The notes below the pieces were generated by a model. That model was not told the origin of the DNA and searched no databases. It was given only the letters and a program-made list of their open reading frames with translations. From Vulcanimicrobiota bacterium (GTDB lineage: Bacteria > Vulcanimicrobiota > Xenobia > Xenobiales > JADMJV01), in contig JAHBVR010000008.1 in the NCBI GenBank assembly GCA_019637395.1, positions 1 through 64,000 of the forward strand: DNA of 64,000 nt, read 5' to 3'. Shown in pieces: positions 61,326-64,000 of the stretch. The position numbers were made by a program, and so were the translations under genes. The first letter of the stretch is position 1. Every line of letters begins with the position of its first letter.

Positions 61326-62837
61326 GTGACGGAGTCTGATTCAGAGACCAGGCCAGCCAACTTGAAAGAACTTGTAAAGGCTTGGAAAGTCTCGGGAAGA
61401 AAAGCACAGGTCCTGGAAACTCGGCTGCAGCAGGCGGTCGAGGTGGCCCGTCGTTACCGCCGCGATTTGTTGCGGCTGGCCGAACAGAATCGCTCGCGTA
61501 AGCTGCGCGCCGACGAACTGCAGGAGAAGCTTTTGCAGTTGCTGGAGCAGCGTAGTTCGGAGCCTGCTCCACCGGCCGAACTTCCACCCGTTCCCGCTGA
61601 TGGCGAGACCGTTCCCGCCGAGACCGTTCGTCAGTTGTTTGTGCGTCTGCGGGAGGCTCATGACTTGGTGGCCGAATTCGAGACGCTGCTGGAATTCCGC
61701 GAGAAGCAAGTGCACGAATTGCTCACGCGCCAGGCCCAAGGACCGGTCTCCGAGGACTGGCGAGTGCAGACGTTACAGCGGGAGCTTTCTGAGGCCCGCC
61801 ACCGCATTCGCTTGCTCACTCAAGAGCTTTCTCAGCAACAGGTGACCGGTGCCGCCGGCGCCCGCGTGGCGGAACTCGAGCAACAGTTGGCCGAACTGGT
61901 AGCCCGGGGCGACAGCGCTCTGCAGAGCCAACTGCAACAGCGCGATGCCCAGATTGCTCAGTTGCAAGACCAGGTCAACGTTCGCCTGGAAGAGCTGAAG
62001 AAGGCTGTCTCCACCATTCACGCCGCCCGCGATCGCATCAAGAACCTGGAACAGGAGCTCGAGACGGCCCGCCAGGCTGCCGCGCAGGTCGACAGCGGCG
62101 CCGAAGAAGCGGCCGACTTACTGCGTGAAGTCACCAATCTGCAGGATGAACTGGCTCGCGTTCAGGACGAGAATGAGGATATGTCGGCGCGCAAGAGCGA
62201 GGCCGAGCGCGGAGCCAGGGAGCTGGAAAAGCGACTTCACATGCTGGAGGAGGAGAACACGGCGCTTAAAGCCCGGCCTTACAGCGATCCTGCTCAACTG
62301 GAGGCGGCCGAGAAACGTTTGCTGGCGCTGGAGCAAGAGAATGCCACGCTCAGGGCTCAGCCTCCCGGCGGCGATCCGGAACGAACCGCCAGGCTGGAAG
62401 CGGCGGTGGTCGATTTGCGCCAGAAATTGCAATTGGCCGGTTCTAAATACCAGGAAGTCAAGGCTGCCTTGATCGAGAAGCACCAACAGTTGGTGGCGCT
62501 CCAAAACCGAAGCCTGGAATTGGAAAAAAGCACCGAAGCCATCCAGCATGGCGGCCGTACCCTGGAGGCCGCCCTGGCCGAAAGCCGTAAGCAGAACACG
62601 GTCCTTCAGGCGCAGTTGGAAGCCTTGCGCAAAGCCGGACCTCCGGCGGCGGCCGCCACTCCGGCTGGAGAGCCGTCGGAGGCGCTGGCTTCCATGGAAA
62701 CCAAGCTTAAAGAAGCGCGGCGGAGCGCCGTGCGAGCTCAAGCCGAAGCCGGCCTCAAGCGCAAAGAGATGGCCAGGCTCCAGGAAGAAGTCGAGAGCCT
62801 CAAGGCCAAGGTGGTGGCTCTGGGCGGCACGCTCTAA
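61326..62837 (+). CDS. long coiled-coil protein
   Basis: About 503 residues, nearly all coiled coil from ~35 to the end (heptad pattern; EELKKAVSTIHAARDRIKNL, ELEKRLHMLEEENTALKA), with Ala/Glu/Gln/Leu richness. I prefer the GTG at 61326 because the TTG at 61269 falls within the AT-rich promoter region. No membrane segment. It precedes the GrpE-like gene by four bases, so the two are cotranscribed; possible scaffold or adaptor. Confidence 0.75.
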   Translation: MTESDSETRPANLKELVKAWKVSGRKAQVLETRLQQAVEVARRYRRDLLRLAEQNRSRKLRADELQEKLLQLLEQRSSEPAPPAELPPVPADGETVPAETVRQLFVRLREAHDLVAEFETLLEFREKQVHELLTRQAQGPVSEDWRVQTLQRELSEARHRIRLLTQELSQQQVTGAAGARVAELEQQLAELVARGDSALQSQLQQRDAQIAQLQDQVNVRLEELKKAVSTIHAARDRIKNLEQELETARQAAAQVDSGAEEAADLLREVTNLQDELARVQDENEDMSARKSEAERGARELEKRLHMLEEENTALKARPYSDPAQLEAAEKRLLALEQENATLRAQPPGGDPERTARLEAAVVDLRQKLQLAGSKYQEVKAALIEKHQQLVALQNRSLELEKSTEAIQHGGRTLEAALAESRKQNTVLQAQLEALRKAGPPAAAATPAGEPSEALASMETKLKEARRSAVRAQAEAGLKRKEMARLQEEVESLKAKVVALGGTL

Positions 62838-62841
62838 GCAA

Positions 62842-63363
62842 GTGGAGTTCGAGCAGGAGTTTACCGCCTTCCGTCTGACCGTGTTGCGGGAGCTGGCCGG
62901 CCTGCGCCAGGAAGTGCGGGAGTTGCGCCTGGCCTTGCAGGGGCAAACGCCGCCCGCGGAACCCCGGTCCGAAGCACCCTGGCGAGATGTTTTCCGCGGG
63001 CTGCCGGCCTCACTGGAAAAAAGACTGGAGCCTCTACTGGCCCAGAACCCACCCGACCAGCCGAAGCTGCGGGCCCAGTGGTTGCTCGAGATCAGTGAAA
63101 ACGTCGAAGACTTTTTACGCTACGAAGGTGACGATTGGAGCGAATCGGCGCCTTTCCTCGAGCGCCTGCGCGAGTTGGAAGAGAGGTGCGGGTTGGAACG
63201 CCTCACTCCCCAGGAAGGGGATGCGGTCGACCACCAGTTGCACCTGATCCTGCAGAGTGTTCCCAATCCGGAACGGCGCGACCAGGTGGCGCGCTGTGCT
63301 CGCCCCGGGTTCATCTATGCCGGCGAAATGTTGCGCCGGGCCGAAGTGGTGGTTTTCCTTTAG
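62842..63363 (+). CDS. GrpE-like nucleotide-exchange protein
   Basis: 173 residues from GTG 62842. An N-terminal coiled coil (EFTAFRLTVLRELAGLRQEV) is followed by a C-terminal region (DHQLHLILQSV, ARPGFIYAGEMLRRAEVVV) that fits the GrpE beta domain, in which GY..g..LRpA.V is conserved. GrpE releases ADP from DnaK. The Hsp70-like protein at 50044-53055 is the natural candidate partner. Distant from true GrpE, so call it GrpE-like. Confidence 0.7.
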   Translation: MEFEQEFTAFRLTVLRELAGLRQEVRELRLALQGQTPPAEPRSEAPWRDVFRGLPASLEKRLEPLLAQNPPDQPKLRAQWLLEISENVEDFLRYEGDDWSESAPFLERLRELEERCGLERLTPQEGDAVDHQLHLILQSVPNPERRDQVARCARPGFIYAGEMLRRAEVVVFL

Positions 63364-63364
63364 G

Positions 63365-64000
63365 TTAGCGGCCGACGGTCTCGTAGACGCCCTGGAGGCG
63401 CCAGGGAGAGGAGCCGGCCATCTGACGGTCGGCAAGATTGGTGTCATATTCGATGGTGGAGCCGTTCTTGAGCCAAACTGCTTCACCGGAGACCGAACCG
63501 AGCAGGCGGGCCTTGTCCAACTTGGCGATCAAGTTATTCCCCTGAGCCACCATGGTCGCTTTGGCATCCGGAGCCATGGTCAGACGCGAGTAGCCGGCGG
63601 CTTTGGCGCTGACCCCGCTAACCGGTAGTCCCGTTTCGGGATCGATGGTGGTGGTGGCGGTACTGGTAGTGGTCTCCGTTTCTCCGGTGTCTTCGTCGGT
63701 GAAATAGACCTGCACCTGGGCCGGGTCTCCCTGGAAGTTGACCCGGCCACCCGAGCCCACCAGCATTTTCTTGCCGACGTAGATGACCACGTCACCGCGA
63801 TCCCAATCGTCCACTTCGATCTCGCCGTTGATCTCGAAGGTGTCGGCAAAATAGTAGCGTCCGGGTTTGAGTTTGAGCTTCTGGCCGGAGGGCACGCTCA
63901 CCGATTTATAAGCTTTGGGCTCTAAGATGGCGGTGTCCCAAACATCGTTGCCCCACTCATCTTTCCTCTTCTTGGCGGGGAAATCGCTCAGCACGGTGGT
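63365..64000 (-). CDS. DUF7305-type pilus-associated protein, 5' end beyond window
   Basis: The last 211 residues of a longer protein; the frame stays open to the right edge. VVIYVGKKMLVGSGGRVNFQ, LTMAPDAKATMVAQGNNLIA and LLGSVSGEAVWLKNGSTIEY then YDTNL match the beta-helical end of DUF7305 proteins that accompany type IV pilin clusters, like the 31331-34414 protein. Likely exported and pilus-associated. Ends two bases from the convergent GrpE-like gene. Confidence 0.75.
   Translation of the reverse strand, partial: TTVLSDFPAKKRKDEWGNDVWDTAILEPKAYKSVSVPSGQKLKLKPGRYYFADTFEINGEIEVDDWDRGDVVIYVGKKMLVGSGGRVNFQGDPAQVQVYFTDEDTGETETTTSTATTTIDPETGLPVSGVSAKAAGYSRLTMAPDAKATMVAQGNNLIAKLDKARLLGSVSGEAVWLKNGSTIEYDTNLADRQMAGSSPWRLQGVYETVGR

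Overview
The window is a 64 kb piece of a GC-rich bacterial chromosome. Genes are close-packed, often with ATGA/TTGA/GTGA overlaps, and GTG and TTG starts are common. Secreted beta-propellers, Ser/Thr kinases with WD40 repeats, type IV pilus-type minor pilins and an archaeal-type prolyl-tRNA synthetase suggest a deep-branching, little-studied bacterium. The phylum cannot be fixed from sequence alone. I see no prophage, transposase or CRISPR array.

Layout. 1-7.7 kb: a decayed unknown gene, a possible GHKL-like protein, proS, a frameshifted Uma2-family nuclease gene and a large patatin-like phospholipase. 7.9-12.8 kb: a minus-strand operon of an unknown protein, a Tat-exported ModA-like lipoprotein and a kinase-WD40-kinase protein. 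12.9-20.9 kb: a mannose-1-phosphate guanylyltransferase/phosphomannomutase fusion, an orphan FtsH-type extracytoplasmic domain, a trypsin-like protease, secreted proteins, a PhyH-type oxygenase and a TatD nuclease. 20.9-40 kb looks AT-richer and more accessory: acyltransferase debris, a hemerythrin fusion, a 1058-residue triple-repeat membrane protein, a surface-glycan block (GNAT, polysaccharide deacetylase, GT2, TPR membrane protein), a pilin operon (PilV-, PilW- and PilX-like), tRNA-Asn, a methyltransferase/GMC oxidoreductase/epimerase operon and pilC.

40-50 kb: duplicated fragments, an acyltransferase operon, a TolB-like propeller, pcnB-rpiA, a nucleotidyltransferase-like protein and an HTH protein separated by a nine-unit ~59 bp repeat array, then a response regulator, a histidine kinase whose phospho-acceptor His is Gln, and a tyrosine phosphatase. 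50-63.4 kb holds the most unusual content. It has an Hsp70-like protein with a long N-terminal extension, an OPT transporter, an operon with two BREX/BrxD-like P-loop ATPases, an unknown partner, a receiver protein and a lipoprotein, and a damaged vapBC pair with a second copy of the repeat. A zinc-ribbon/propeller protein and, divergently, a coiled-coil protein with a GrpE-like protein complete it. I propose that the Hsp70-like, GrpE-like, zinc-ribbon and paired-ATPase proteins form one chaperone/ATPase system. The right edge cuts a DUF7305-type pilus-associated protein.

Several genes are broken by single-base changes, mostly in short homopolymers (1-290, ~4250, ~59378, possibly ~17815). This could be real decay or residual indel errors in the assembly.
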